Source: Prevotella sp. ne3005 (GTDB taxonomy: Bacteria > Bacteroidota > Bacteroidia > Bacteroidales > Bacteroidaceae). Taken from it: a DNA stretch of 64,000 nucleotides. Where the stretch lies: assembly GCF_900110085.1 (NCBI RefSeq), contig NZ_FOCK01000003.1, forward strand, positions 124,001 through 188,000. Reading direction: 5' to 3'. Numbering within the stretch: position 1 is the stretch's first letter; each line of letters starts with the position of its first letter. Position numbers and translations under genes: made by a program. The notes below the pieces were generated by a model. That model saw only the letters and a list, made by a program, of their open reading frames with translations, searched no databases and was not told where the DNA came from. Shown here piece by piece: positions 26,762 to 36,538 of the stretch.

Positions 26762-27312
26762 CTAATATCCTGGATTTTGGTCACAAAGTGAATTGGCTGT
26801 TAATTCCGAGGTTGGAATTGGGTAAACCAGATGTATTGGATTCCAGTCCCACACACGTGGGGTGACAGGAATCATAGAAGCTCGCTCTGCTTCCGATGCA
26901 TTGTCCCATGGTTCATTATAATCAATGCCCGACGGCACATAATATTTACCAGTACTGGTATTGTAGAAGGTGGCACCTCCGTTCTTGGGATACTCACAGT
27001 TCAACCATTCCTCTACAAAGTTACAGCGACAGAGATCATACCAGAGACTAAACTCATAATACAGCTCCTTTCGACGCTCCTGGAAGAGGGCTACCATCCA
27101 TACCGGAGAAGTGTATCCCTTCTCTTTCGCATAGTTGGCATAGTGTGTCTGGGCATCAGGCACTGGCACTGTTGCCGTATCTTAACATCTTGCTGCACTG
27201 TCTGCAACGACAGCGTGCATCCTCTCATGTTTCCCATCGAAGCGATGGCTGGCGACATGCAGGTGAGAAGGAGCGCCAAAATGCTTACTTTTTTAATAAT
27301 AGATTCTTTCAT
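26762..27312 (-). pseudogene. scar of a deleted susC-susD pair
   Basis: The 5' end encodes a start and signal peptide (MKESIIKKVSILALLL...SPAIAS) and LSLQTVQQDVKIR, which resembles the beginning of a SusC/RagA TonB transporter. It then changes frame near 27175 to the last 135 or so residues of a SusD/RagB protein (VPVPDAQTHYA, QERRKELYYEFSLWYDL, VYPIPTSELTANSLCDQNPGY). A TAA blocks the SusD frame upstream. The simplest reading is one deletion of about 4 kb joining the head of susC to the tail of susD. No working importer results. Order GH26-susC-susD-epimerase is typical of a mannan PUL. Confidence 0.8.
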
Positions 27313-27351
27313 AAAGATAATAATTGAGTTTTGGGTTGTTATAAAGAGATA

Positions 27352-28473
27352 TTATTGGATACTCTGAATATCTTTCAGGAACAAGTAGCGGCTGTTCTTG
27401 CTCATGGTTTTCAGTAAGTCTTCATGCGCTTTCATCAGCATTCCCATGGCTGGATGCCCTCCACGTGACGGAGCATGACGCCAAGTCAGGAGGTATACCG
27501 ACTCATATTGAGCCAGCGTCTTCTGCAGTTCTGCACTGGCAGGACCACACTCACTGAGAGCAAAGAGTTTATGCTTCTCTTTGGCAAGGGCAGTCGTAAA
27601 GTCCAGTGCCTTATTCACGTCACGGATAAAAGACTCTCCAGAACCATACCAGTCAAAGGACAGCATGTCAATATACGCATCGCCAGGGTAGCCTCGCAGA
27701 TATTCCTCGGCCGAATAGACCTTATCAGTATTATAGGCATAGAGGATATTATGGAGGCCTTTACTACGCAGATAGCTGACGGTATAGCGCCACAGACTTG
27801 CATATTCCTCATCATAACAACGGGTGCGTCCCCACCAGAAGAAGTTGCCGGAATGCTCATGCCAGGGGCGGAAGATAAAGGGTATGAGCTTCCCCTTATC
27901 ATTGCGCCAGCTAAGGAAGAATCGGGCCAATCGGTCAAGCCATGTGTTAAACATCGCATGATTGCTGCCGCCAGGAAGGATACTCCTTACTGCATTGAGG
28001 TCAGAGGCTGAGAGCATATTCACATCCCAGGCCGAACCTGCACCGTTGGGTTCTTTGATGCCTGGCCATTGTGCAGTAATCGGATTGACCACATGCCAGC
28101 TGATGGTGATGATACCACCTTGGCGGTACCACCACTGAATGCGCTCCCGGATATCCCGGAATGCCACGGAGTCGAGACTTCGGTCTCCTCCAAGTTCGAG
28201 TTCTCCAAGTTCAAAGCCAGCAATAGCAGGATAGTCGCCTACGGCCTCCTTTGTATCCGAACGGTCTGGCTCATACCACCATGTATGTCCACACATCAGA
28301 TCATCCTGATGCCCGTACATGATTCCTCTCTCTTGGATTTTCCAAAGACGCTCATATAAGGAGCGAGCCTCTGGCGTTGCGTCGGGATCGGCAGGCTGTC
28401 TCTTGCCTACTTCTGCATACGAATCAGCTACTCCCAGAACCAACAGGAAAGACAGTAAGAAATACTTTCTCAT
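27352..28473 (-). CDS. GH26 endo-beta-1,4-mannanase
   Basis: 373 residues with signal peptide (ends DSYAE). GH26 features: MYGHQDDL near residue 52, ISWHVVNP, FRPWHEHSG with acid/base Glu206, and FALSECGP with nucleophile Glu308. There is no lipobox, so it is probably periplasmic, cutting imported mannan oligosaccharides to mannobiose for the epimerase downstream. First gene of the minus-strand arm of the PUL, divergent from the HTCS. Confidence 0.93.
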   Translation of the reverse strand: MRKYFLLSFLLVLGVADSYAEVGKRQPADPDATPEARSLYERLWKIQERGIMYGHQDDLMCGHTWWYEPDRSDTKEAVGDYPAIAGFELGELELGGDRSLDSVAFRDIRERIQWWYRQGGIITISWHVVNPITAQWPGIKEPNGAGSAWDVNMLSASDLNAVRSILPGGSNHAMFNTWLDRLARFFLSWRNDKGKLIPFIFRPWHEHSGNFFWWGRTRCYDEEYASLWRYTVSYLRSKGLHNILYAYNTDKVYSAEEYLRGYPGDAYIDMLSFDWYGSGESFIRDVNKALDFTTALAKEKHKLFALSECGPASAELQKTLAQYESVYLLTWRHAPSRGGHPAMGMLMKAHEDLLKTMSKNSRYLFLKDIQSIQ

Positions 28474-28528
28474 ACTTTTCTATTTTTAAAGGTTATCAGT
28501 TGAATTAAACATTATCGTTTGACGGCTG

Positions 28529-28536
28529 CAAAGGTA
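28529..28536 (-). promoter_or_regulatory. -7 box of the GH26 gene
   Basis: TACCTTTG on the minus strand, 55 bp before the ATG at 28473. Confidence 0.55.
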
Positions 28537-28563
28537 TGTAAACCTGATGAAACACTTGTCCTC

Positions 28564-28603
28564 AAATGTATCAGAATACATTGTGAGAAGAGAATGATAC
28601 AAA
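28564..28603. promoter_or_regulatory. candidate HTCS operator (GH26 side)
   Basis: AATGTAT (28565-28571) faces ATACATT (28576-28582), and ATGATACAAA lies at 28594-28603. The half-site TGTATCA recurs upstream of the GH2 gene at 32728-32737. It sits just upstream of the GH26 promoter, where an activator would bind. Confidence 0.4.
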
Positions 28604-28681
28604 ACGGAACGCCAAATCAGAGAAAACACTTCTTACACGTATTTTTTGTGAATAATTGATGGTATGCATTATAAAAATGAT

Positions 28682-28689
28682 TATATTTG
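28682..28689 (+). promoter_or_regulatory. -7 box of the mannan-PUL HTCS
   Basis: TATATTTG, 19 bp before the ATG at 28709; -33 not clear. Confidence 0.55.
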
Positions 28690-28708
28690 CAACATAAAAC
28701 AATAGAAA

Positions 28709-31700
28709 ATGAAAAAGTGGTGTTTCTTTTTGGCAGTATTCACGATATTATTCCAGATGGAGGTCTTCAGTAGTCCTGCTTTCTGGCATGTTAATGTGCA
28801 GTCTGGCCTATCTGACAGTTTTGTGAAAGATATTCTCCGCGATCAATATGGGTATATGTGGTTTGCAACGACCAATGGCCTCGACCGCTACGACGGTTAT
28901 CAGTTCCGTAAATACACAACCATTCCTCTTGGCAATTACAATGACGACATAGAAAGCGTATGTGAGGATGCCACAAACACCATTTGGGTAACATCTTCCA
29001 ATGGAATATATGTCTATGACTGTATAAAGGATCAGTTGTGTAAAGATGTGACTCGACGATTGTCACAATTGGGAATGACCGATTCCGTCACATGGATCAA
29101 TACCGACGATCGCCAGAACTTATGGGCACTGTCTAAGCACAAGGTCTACTACTACGATTTCAAGGACAAGAGACTGACGGTCATCGATAATCCGTCAGGA
29201 ACACCCATCAGGCAAATCACCTCGCTCGGTAACGAGGCATACGCTCTGGCAGAGGATGGCGAGTTCTATTCCGTTGACTTACATGCACGTAGGTTAAGAT
29301 ATGAGGGTGCTGCCCATATGTCAGACAGCTACTGGCGCATGATATACCTGGACACCCAAGGACGACTATGGTTCTACACCAAGCATTACCCGGTCAACAA
29401 CCTTCAGTGCTATTCTATCAAGGGGAAGAGGTGGATGACACCTGATGCATTAGCGTCATTGTCGAAGATGATGCTGACCTCACTCACCGATGACGGGAAA
29501 GGCAATATCTGGATAGGCACTGAGAATGAAGGCATCTATATCTACAGCTCAAGTGGAGCAACTGAAAGTATCCGGCAGCTTACCAATAATCTGGAGGAAA
29601 ACAACCTGCTGCCAAGTAATCATATCAGCAGCCTGTACAAAGACGACAGGAACACCATGTGGATTGGTACGAGCAAACGGGGTGTAGCTTATATGGACCT
29701 GTCGACCCCGATGTTTTCTGTAACTAAATTCAAAGGGAAAGAGGATGTCAGCTGTATCGTCGAGGACAAAGGCGGTAATCTGTGGATAGGATTTGATGGC
29801 AGCGGAATACTAAAGATTGACGCTGCGAATCGTGAGACATCCTTCACCCAACAGAACGGCAGCCTGCCAACAAACATCATCACCTGTTCACAGGTTGACC
29901 AGTCCGGCGGCCTTTGGATAGGTACATTCGGCAATGGTGTATTATATCTGGATGGTCAGCGGTTTGTACCCTATCCATATAGTGACACCAATCAGCAACA
30001 GATGTTTATCAGCTGCATGACGGCAGATTCAGAAGGAAACCTCTGGGTTGGTTCCATCTTTCAAGGATTGACCTGTTACCGAAAAGACGGCAGGGAGAAA
30101 TTGTTCACGAGGGAGAATTCTGACCTGAATACCAATAGTTTGACTTGCCTGCATAGTGATCATGACGGACATTTATATATCGGATCGAGCACGGGGCTTT
30201 ATATATTGGACACCCGGAGCGGGACATTCCTCAAATGGGCAGGAGACCTGAATCCCCTGGAGGATGTTTTCATCACATCGCTATACAAAGACTGTCGTGG
30301 ACTTATTTGGATTGGAACAAGGACAGGCCTAAAGGTGTATGATGAACGGCACAATACCTTCTACCAGATTCTTCAGAAAGATGGACTGTCTAATCCGTAT
30401 GTCAGAACGTTGATCGAGGATAACAGCAAGAATGTGTGGGCTAGTACAGACAATGGTCTGACATGCATTCAGACAAAGAGGCTGGATAATGGTGACTATA
30501 GTTTTGTTTGCACACCGTATTTCGAGGAAGACGGCTTGCAGAATTCAGCATTCAACAGCAATGTAGCATGCCTCACCCGTATGGGCTGTCTGATAGGTAG
30601 CACGAATGGCTATCTGTGCATCCATGAGAACAGGTACGCTTCCCCCTACTCGTCGGTAGATATTGTTTTTACGTCACTCTGGCTAAGGGGGCAGCGCATT
30701 TTGGTTGGTGATGATACGGGTATTCTCAATTGCAACCTGCAACAGACTGACGGCATCGTATTGGACTACGACCAAAACAGTTTCTCTGTCACCGTGTCAG
30801 CCATGGACTATACCAAGAAGCATAAGATCCACTATCTCTATCGGTTGAGAGGATCACAGGAAAAATGGGTGGAGCTGGATGGTAATCGGATCAACTTCAA
30901 TGTCCTTGCACCAGGGTCTTACACTTTAGAGGTGAAAGCCTCCGACCTCGGAGGATGGACAAGTGATGTCTCAACGCTTAAAATACGCGTCAGACCTCCA
31001 TTATGGTTATCTACACCAGCCCTCATTCTCTATTTCTTCATTGCTGTCGCCGGTATCTTCCTGTATCTGAAGCGGATGAAGCGGAAACACCGGGAGACGC
31101 TGGCAGTTCAGAAACTGGAAATGGAGCTGGAACAGCAGCACCAGATTGAGGAGAACAAGATGCGCTTCTTTACAAATGTCAGTCATGACTTGAAAACACC
31201 ACTCTCATTGATTATCACGCCATTGGAGAAAGTGCTCTCAGGAAACTTGGAGAAAGATTTCCGGACAGAACTGGAGATGGTATGGCGCAATGCACGCCTG
31301 TTGATGGACGAGGTTACCCAACTGCTGGACTTCCGCAAGATCGATGTTGGCTCAGAGAAGCTGCAGTTGTCGCATGGCGACTTTGTGGAATTCCTGCGCA
31401 AGATAGTGGACAATTTCAGAAGCTACTCCCAGGGCCGTGGTATTCAGTTGGATCTGATAATCAATGCCGACAGTCTTGAGATGAACTTCGACCAGAACAA
31501 AATGCGGCGTGTAGTAACGAACCTGCTCTCCAATGCCTTTAAATATAATAAGGAGAACGGCAGCGTTTCTGTGACGGTTGGCCGTCTGACACAAGCAGGA
31601 CAGACACTGATGCGCTTGGAGATTGCCGATACAGGCATTGGCATCAAAGATGAGAACAAACCGCAAATCTTTGATCGCTTCTATCAGGAAGAGGGACATA

Positions 31701-32680
31701 CAGAATATGTGGGAAGTGGCATCGGACTACACATTGTCAAGGAATACGTAACCATGCACCAAGGTGAAGTTCATGTAGAGGACAACCATCCACAGGGTAG
31801 CGTGTTTGTTGTTACTATACCCATGGATCTGTCGGCATCACATATCGCTACACCTGAAGTATCCCAGCCCGTGGAGAGGAAAGAGTCTACACCCTTGGAG
31901 ACAGAAGAGAACAACAGTGACGTGACCATCCTTATTGTCGAAGACAATCACGATTTCCGTATGTTTCTTGAGAGGTGTCTGAACGACCAATATCGGATAC
32001 TGACAGCCTCCAATGGCATCGAGGCGCTCAAGGTCTTGGACGAAGAGGAAGTGGACATTGTGATCAGCGACATCATGATGCCTGAGATGAATGGCCTGGA
32101 ACTCTGCAACCGCATCAAGACGGATGTGACTTACTCGCATATCCCCGTCATTCTTTTGACTGCCAAATCAACGGAAGCAAACATCATCACCGGACTGAAA
32201 GACGGAGCCGACGACTACATCACGAAGCCATTCAACCTGAACATCCTGAAACTGAGGGTCAAGAAGATTATAGAATGGACACAGAACTGCCATCGCAACT
32301 TCGCAAAGGGCATCGAGATTGCCCCCAGCGAGATCACTGTCAGTTCCATTGACGAAGAACTGATAAAGAAAGCTATCAGGATTGTTGAGGAAAACATGAG
32401 CGACTCCGAGTTCTCTGTTGAGGACTTCGGAGCCGCCATCGGGATGACGCGTGGTCATCTCTATAAGAAACTAATGGCCATCACAGGTAAATCGCCGATA
32501 GAATTCATCCGCATCCTACGCGTCAAACGCGGACACTCCTTATTGGAGCAGGGGCGGACGAATATCTCTGAAGTAGCCTACACCATTGGCTTCTCGCCCA
32601 AGCAGTTCAGTAAATACTTCAAGGAAGAGTATGGTTGTCTGCCCTCTGTTTACTTAAACAATTCCTGTGCCAAGCGGTAA
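28709..32680 (+). CDS. hybrid two-component system (HTCS) regulator of the mannan PUL
   Basis: 1323 residues. Signal peptide, then Reg_prop beta-propeller repeats (WIGTxxxG pattern, about 25-660), Y_Y_Y domain (about 690-760), one membrane helix (about 770-790), DHp domain with NVSHDLKTPL (His826), HATPase (NLLSNAFKYN, DTGIGI, GSGIGLHI), receiver domain with SDIMMPEMNG (Asp1121) and C-terminal AraC-type HTH (about 1220-1320). All catalytic sites look intact. Such proteins sense an oligosaccharide in the periplasm and activate PUL genes from the same polypeptide. Placed between the divergent GH26 arm and the co-directional GH2/GH27 arm. Confidence 0.96.
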   Translation: MKKWCFFLAVFTILFQMEVFSSPAFWHVNVQSGLSDSFVKDILRDQYGYMWFATTNGLDRYDGYQFRKYTTIPLGNYNDDIESVCEDATNTIWVTSSNGIYVYDCIKDQLCKDVTRRLSQLGMTDSVTWINTDDRQNLWALSKHKVYYYDFKDKRLTVIDNPSGTPIRQITSLGNEAYALAEDGEFYSVDLHARRLRYEGAAHMSDSYWRMIYLDTQGRLWFYTKHYPVNNLQCYSIKGKRWMTPDALASLSKMMLTSLTDDGKGNIWIGTENEGIYIYSSSGATESIRQLTNNLEENNLLPSNHISSLYKDDRNTMWIGTSKRGVAYMDLSTPMFSVTKFKGKEDVSCIVEDKGGNLWIGFDGSGILKIDAANRETSFTQQNGSLPTNIITCSQVDQSGGLWIGTFGNGVLYLDGQRFVPYPYSDTNQQQMFISCMTADSEGNLWVGSIFQGLTCYRKDGREKLFTRENSDLNTNSLTCLHSDHDGHLYIGSSTGLYILDTRSGTFLKWAGDLNPLEDVFITSLYKDCRGLIWIGTRTGLKVYDERHNTFYQILQKDGLSNPYVRTLIEDNSKNVWASTDNGLTCIQTKRLDNGDYSFVCTPYFEEDGLQNSAFNSNVACLTRMGCLIGSTNGYLCIHENRYASPYSSVDIVFTSLWLRGQRILVGDDTGILNCNLQQTDGIVLDYDQNSFSVTVSAMDYTKKHKIHYLYRLRGSQEKWVELDGNRINFNVLAPGSYTLEVKASDLGGWTSDVSTLKIRVRPPLWLSTPALILYFFIAVAGIFLYLKRMKRKHRETLAVQKLEMELEQQHQIEENKMRFFTNVSHDLKTPLSLIITPLEKVLSGNLEKDFRTELEMVWRNARLLMDEVTQLLDFRKIDVGSEKLQLSHGDFVEFLRKIVDNFRSYSQGRGIQLDLIINADSLEMNFDQNKMRRVVTNLLSNAFKYNKENGSVSVTVGRLTQAGQTLMRLEIADTGIGIKDENKPQIFDRFYQEEGHTEYVGSGIGLHIVKEYVTMHQGEVHVEDNHPQGSVFVVTIPMDLSASHIATPEVSQPVERKESTPLETEENNSDVTILIVEDNHDFRMFLERCLNDQYRILTASNGIEALKVLDEEEVDIVISDIMMPEMNGLELCNRIKTDVTYSHIPVILLTAKSTEANIITGLKDGADDYITKPFNLNILKLRVKKIIEWTQNCHRNFAKGIEIAPSEITVSSIDEELIKKAIRIVEENMSDSEFSVEDFGAAIGMTRGHLYKKLMAITGKSPIEFIRILRVKRGHSLLEQGRTNISEVAYTIGFSPKQFSKYFKEEYGCLPSVYLNNSCAKR

Positions 32681-32704
32681 AAGGTCGTTTCAATGCACGG
32701 ACTG

Positions 32705-32737
32705 AAATGTATTAAATTGATATATCATTTGTATCAT
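32705..32737 (+). promoter_or_regulatory. candidate HTCS operator (GH2 side)
   Basis: AAATGTATTA (32705-32714) and TTTGTATCAT (32728-32737), sharing the TGTATYA core with the GH26/HTCS intergenic region. It lies about 70 bp upstream of the GH2 -7 box. Confidence 0.4.
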
Positions 32738-32806
32738 CTCCTGATATTGACGGGTTAAAAGATACAAAGTGACAGTCGGAATGGTTGGCGGATGGCATTT
32801 TTTTTG

Positions 32807-32814
32807 TATCTTTG
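32807..32814 (+). promoter_or_regulatory. -7 box of the GH2-GH27 pair
   Basis: TATCTTTG, 37 bp before the ATG at 32852. Confidence 0.6.
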
Positions 32815-32851
32815 CACTCGAAAGAACTACTAATGTGATTATAAACAGAAA

Positions 32852-35287
32852 ATGAAAACAAAGCAATTACTACTTTCAGCATTACTGGTGCTGGTATTGG
32901 GAACTAAAGCCCAAAACGTCCGGGAAACCATCCGACTGAATGAGGGGTGGAAATTTGCGATGGGCCATGCAGCAGATCCGAAAAAGGATTTCGGCAGGGG
33001 CACAGAGTACTTTAATTATCTGACGAAGGCCAACTCTATTCACAACGAAGGGCCGTATGTCCAGAAGTTTGATGCCTCATCATGGCAGGAGGTAAGTATC
33101 CCCCACGACTGGGTGAGCACATTACCCTATGCCCGCGAAGCCAGTCATTCGCATGGTTACAAGACCGTAGGCTATCAGTATCCCGAAACGAGCGTGGGCT
33201 GGTATCGGCGTATCGTCACTATCCCAGAATCGGATTTGGGCAAACATATTGCATTGCGCTTCGACGGTATCTTCCGCAACGCCACAGTGTGGTTCAATGG
33301 ATTCTACATGGGCACAGAACCGAGTGGTTATGCCACTCAGGTCTATGACGTGACGGAATACGTAAACTATGGTGGCGACAACCTGATCTGCGTACGGGCC
33401 GATGCCTCACTCGAAGAGGGATGGTTCTACGAGGGTGCAGGCATCTACCGCGATGTATGGCTGGAGAAGTCGGCAGCAGTCAGCGTGGCTCCTTTCGGCA
33501 CTTTTGTATATGCGGACCTCAAGCAACCCTATTCCTCGGTCACCATCTATATCGAGACAGAAGTGAACAATCACTCGCTGACCGCACAAGACTGTGAAGT
33601 GGAACAGCGGCTACTCGATGCCGAAGGCCGCCAGGTTGGCAGTGCCTCCCCGATAACTGTTACGGCCCTCAAGGCGAAAGAGACCAGGACTTGCAAGCAG
33701 CAACTGGTCCTCCAAAGTCCGCATTTGTGGAGCACCAACGATCCCTACCTATATAAGGTGGAAACCATCGTGAAGGTTGGTGGAGTGGTAACCGACATCT
33801 ATGAAACCACGACCGGTCTTCGTGATATTACCTTCGATGCCGACAAGGGTTTTCTGCTCAACGGTGAGCCACTGAAACTCAAGGGGTTCAACCTGCATCA
33901 GGATCATGCCGGCGTAGGAGCAGCCATCCCCGAAGCACTGATGGCCTGGCGTATCAAGCGACTGAAGGAGCTGGGCTGTAATGCCTATCGCTCTGCCCAT
34001 AACCCCGCCACTCCTGCACAACTCGACATCTGCGACCGGGAGGGTATACTGGTCATCGACGAGAACCGTCTGACAGGTATCAACGATGAACACCTCAGAC
34101 TGTTGGAGCGACTTGTCAAGCGCGACCGCAACCATCCGTCAGTCATCCTATGGAGTTGTGGCAATGAGGAATGGGGCATGGAAAACACAGTCCAAGGCAC
34201 CCAGGTGGCGGCAGCCATGAAGGAATACGTCAGACTGCTCGACCCTACTCGCCATTCTACCCTGGCAAATGCTGGCGGGTCAGAGCTCATCAAGGGAACG
34301 GATGTCGTAGGCTATAACTACATCTCTCAGAACAATGTCGAGAACCGCCGCCTGCAGCATCCCGAATGGAAAGTGGTGGGCACAGAGGAGTTTACAGGCT
34401 GTGGCACCAGAGGCATCTACTTCAACTCTCCCGACGTGAAAGGCCGTATGCGCTCCATGAACCTCGACAGCAAGAGCTACGGTGTGGAGAATGTGATTGA
34501 GCGCGGATGGCGATTCTATGCTGAGCACGACTGGGCTGCAGGTGCTTTCTTCTGGACAGGCTTCGACTATCGTGGCGAGCCCAATCCCCTGTCCTATCCC
34601 GCTCACGATTCTGAGTTCGGAGTGCTCGATTATTGCGGATTCTGGAAAGATGAGGCATGGTATCTGAAATCCTGGTGGACGGACGACCCTGTACTCCATA
34701 TCTTCCCTCATTGGAATCTGCAGGGACACGAAGGAGAGGAGATAGATATCTGGGCATACAGCAACTGCGACGAGGTAGAGCTGACAGTGAACGGCAAGCG
34801 ACTGGAGCGTCAGAAGATGCCTCGTCATGGACACCTGAAGTGGAAAGCCGTCTATCAACCAGGAAAGGTCGTTGCCACTGGCTATAAAAACGGGAAGCGT
34901 ATCCTTACCCAGACCCTTGAGACCACCCGTCCTGCCTCGAAGATTATCCTAAAGGCCGATCGCCAGCAGATTAGTGCCGATGGCAGGGATCTGGCAGTAG
35001 TCACCATTGAGATTCAGGATGTCAAAGGACATATTGTCCCTGATGCCTGTCCGGAACTCACCTTCCGATTGGAGGGCGATGGCCGCATCCTGGGAGTTGG
35101 CAATGGCGACCCGTCTTACCCCGGTGAAGATCATCCGAGAGACAAAGACTGCAAGACTTTCAGCATCCCTGCCTTCAACGGATTGGCACAGGTACTGATT
35201 CAGAGTCAGCTGCAACCCTCTACTCTCACCCTGTCTGCAACAGCCAATCAACTGAAATCTGCAAATATCATCATTCATACAAAATAA
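32852..35287 (+). CDS. GH2 family beta-glycosidase
   Basis: 811 residues with signal peptide (ends LGTKAQ). Order: sugar-binding domain (about 25-210), immunoglobulin-like domain (about 215-325), TIM barrel (about 330-610) with WSCGNEE (acid/base Glu439) and VGTEEF (nucleophile Glu512), then DUF4982-like and Ig-like C-terminal domains. Overall form is that of Bacteroidetes beta-galactosidases; beta-mannosidase is the other option suggested by the PUL. Acts in the periplasm on short oligosaccharides. Co-transcribed with GH27 (6-bp gap). Confidence 0.9.
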   Translation: MKTKQLLLSALLVLVLGTKAQNVRETIRLNEGWKFAMGHAADPKKDFGRGTEYFNYLTKANSIHNEGPYVQKFDASSWQEVSIPHDWVSTLPYAREASHSHGYKTVGYQYPETSVGWYRRIVTIPESDLGKHIALRFDGIFRNATVWFNGFYMGTEPSGYATQVYDVTEYVNYGGDNLICVRADASLEEGWFYEGAGIYRDVWLEKSAAVSVAPFGTFVYADLKQPYSSVTIYIETEVNNHSLTAQDCEVEQRLLDAEGRQVGSASPITVTALKAKETRTCKQQLVLQSPHLWSTNDPYLYKVETIVKVGGVVTDIYETTTGLRDITFDADKGFLLNGEPLKLKGFNLHQDHAGVGAAIPEALMAWRIKRLKELGCNAYRSAHNPATPAQLDICDREGILVIDENRLTGINDEHLRLLERLVKRDRNHPSVILWSCGNEEWGMENTVQGTQVAAAMKEYVRLLDPTRHSTLANAGGSELIKGTDVVGYNYISQNNVENRRLQHPEWKVVGTEEFTGCGTRGIYFNSPDVKGRMRSMNLDSKSYGVENVIERGWRFYAEHDWAAGAFFWTGFDYRGEPNPLSYPAHDSEFGVLDYCGFWKDEAWYLKSWWTDDPVLHIFPHWNLQGHEGEEIDIWAYSNCDEVELTVNGKRLERQKMPRHGHLKWKAVYQPGKVVATGYKNGKRILTQTLETTRPASKIILKADRQQISADGRDLAVVTIEIQDVKGHIVPDACPELTFRLEGDGRILGVGNGDPSYPGEDHPRDKDCKTFSIPAFNGLAQVLIQSQLQPSTLTLSATANQLKSANIIIHTK

Positions 35288-35293
35288 GGAAAC

Positions 35294-36523
35294 ATGAAGA
35301 ATCTGAAAACGATCGTCATCATGAGCGGCATGTTCGCCCTGATGGCAATGCCGCTGAAGGCACAGAAGTGGGAACATCTGGCAGACACGCCACAGATGGG
35401 CTGGAGTACATGGAACAAATTCCAAGGGAACATCTCTGAGGACATCATCAAAGGCATTGCAGATGCGATGGTGGAGAATGGGCTGCGTGAGGCAGGCTAC
35501 ACCTACATCAACATCGACGACTGCTGGCATGGACAACGCGATGGCAATGGATTTATCCAGGTCGATCCTGTCAAGTTCCCTAACGGAATGAAGGCCGTGG
35601 CAGATTATGTCCACAGCAAAGGACTGAAACTTGGCATCTATAGCGATGCAGGTACTGCCACCTGTGGAGGTATGCCTGGATCACTGGGCCATGAGTATCA
35701 GGATGCCATACAGTATGCCCGCTGGGGGGTGGACTATCTGAAATATGACTGGTGTAATACCACCAACGTCAATCCGCAGGGGGCCTACCAGCTCATCAGC
35801 GATGCGCTCCGTGCCGCTGGTCGTCCCATTTTCCTCAGCATGTGTGAGTGGGGCAACAGCCGACCCTGGAAGTGGGCCCGTGAGGTGGGACACTCCTGGC
35901 GTACCACACCCGATATCTGGTGCGACTTCGACTCCCTACGCGTTTTCCCTGGCTACACACAGTTTGGCGTGATGCAGTGCATCCAGTTCAACGACTCACT
36001 GCGCCAATATGCTGGCAAGGGCTATTGGAACGATCCCGACATGCTGGAGGTTGGCAATGGCATGACAGAGAACGAAGACCGTGCCCACTTCACGATGTGG
36101 TGCATGATGGCCAGCCCGCTGATTCTTGGCAACGACCTGAGAAACATGAGCGATGCCACCCGCAATATCATCATGAACAAGGATATGATTGCTATCGACC
36201 AGGATACGTTGGGTGTTCAGGGATGGCACTATTGCGACAAAGACGGCCTCCAGTTCTGGTTCAAGCCTCTGGCTGGCAACGACTGGGCTTTCACCATCCT
36301 CAATCCTACCCGCAGCGACATCACCTATGAACTGAACTGGCAGGACTTCAATCTGACTGACCAGCAAGTGAGTGGATTAAGCACCGATTTCGGCTCCAAG
36401 GTCTATAAGGTCTTTAATCTTTGGACGCACAAACAAGAAGGCAAGACATCGTTGAAAAGCAAAGTCGACCGCAAAATCACCGTCAAATCCCGTGATGTAG
36501 TATCGTATCGTTTATCCCTATAA
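35294..36523 (+). CDS. GH27 alpha-galactosidase
   Basis: 409 residues with signal peptide (ends PLKAQ). GH27 signatures: GWSTWNKF, NIDDCWH, YLKYDWCN with nucleophile Asp152, WRTTPDI with acid/base Asp207, and DPDMLEVGNG. A C-terminal beta domain follows from about residue 310. It removes alpha-1,6-galactose side chains, as found on galactomannan, before mannanase action; this fits the GH26 and epimerase in the same locus. Confidence 0.94.
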   Translation: MKNLKTIVIMSGMFALMAMPLKAQKWEHLADTPQMGWSTWNKFQGNISEDIIKGIADAMVENGLREAGYTYINIDDCWHGQRDGNGFIQVDPVKFPNGMKAVADYVHSKGLKLGIYSDAGTATCGGMPGSLGHEYQDAIQYARWGVDYLKYDWCNTTNVNPQGAYQLISDALRAAGRPIFLSMCEWGNSRPWKWAREVGHSWRTTPDIWCDFDSLRVFPGYTQFGVMQCIQFNDSLRQYAGKGYWNDPDMLEVGNGMTENEDRAHFTMWCMMASPLILGNDLRNMSDATRNIIMNKDMIAIDQDTLGVQGWHYCDKDGLQFWFKPLAGNDWAFTILNPTRSDITYELNWQDFNLTDQQVSGLSTDFGSKVYKVFNLWTHKQEGKTSLKSKVDRKITVKSRDVVSYRLSL

Positions 36524-36538
36524 GACATAAATCAAGGA

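Larger units (their letters stand above)
28474..28708. promoter_or_regulatory. divergent GH26 / HTCS regulatory region
   Basis: 235 bp with a minus-strand -7 box TACCTTTG (28529-28536) for GH26, a plus-strand TATATTTG (28682-28689) for the HTCS, and between them a cluster of TGTATCA-type half-sites (28564-28603). Confidence 0.65.
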
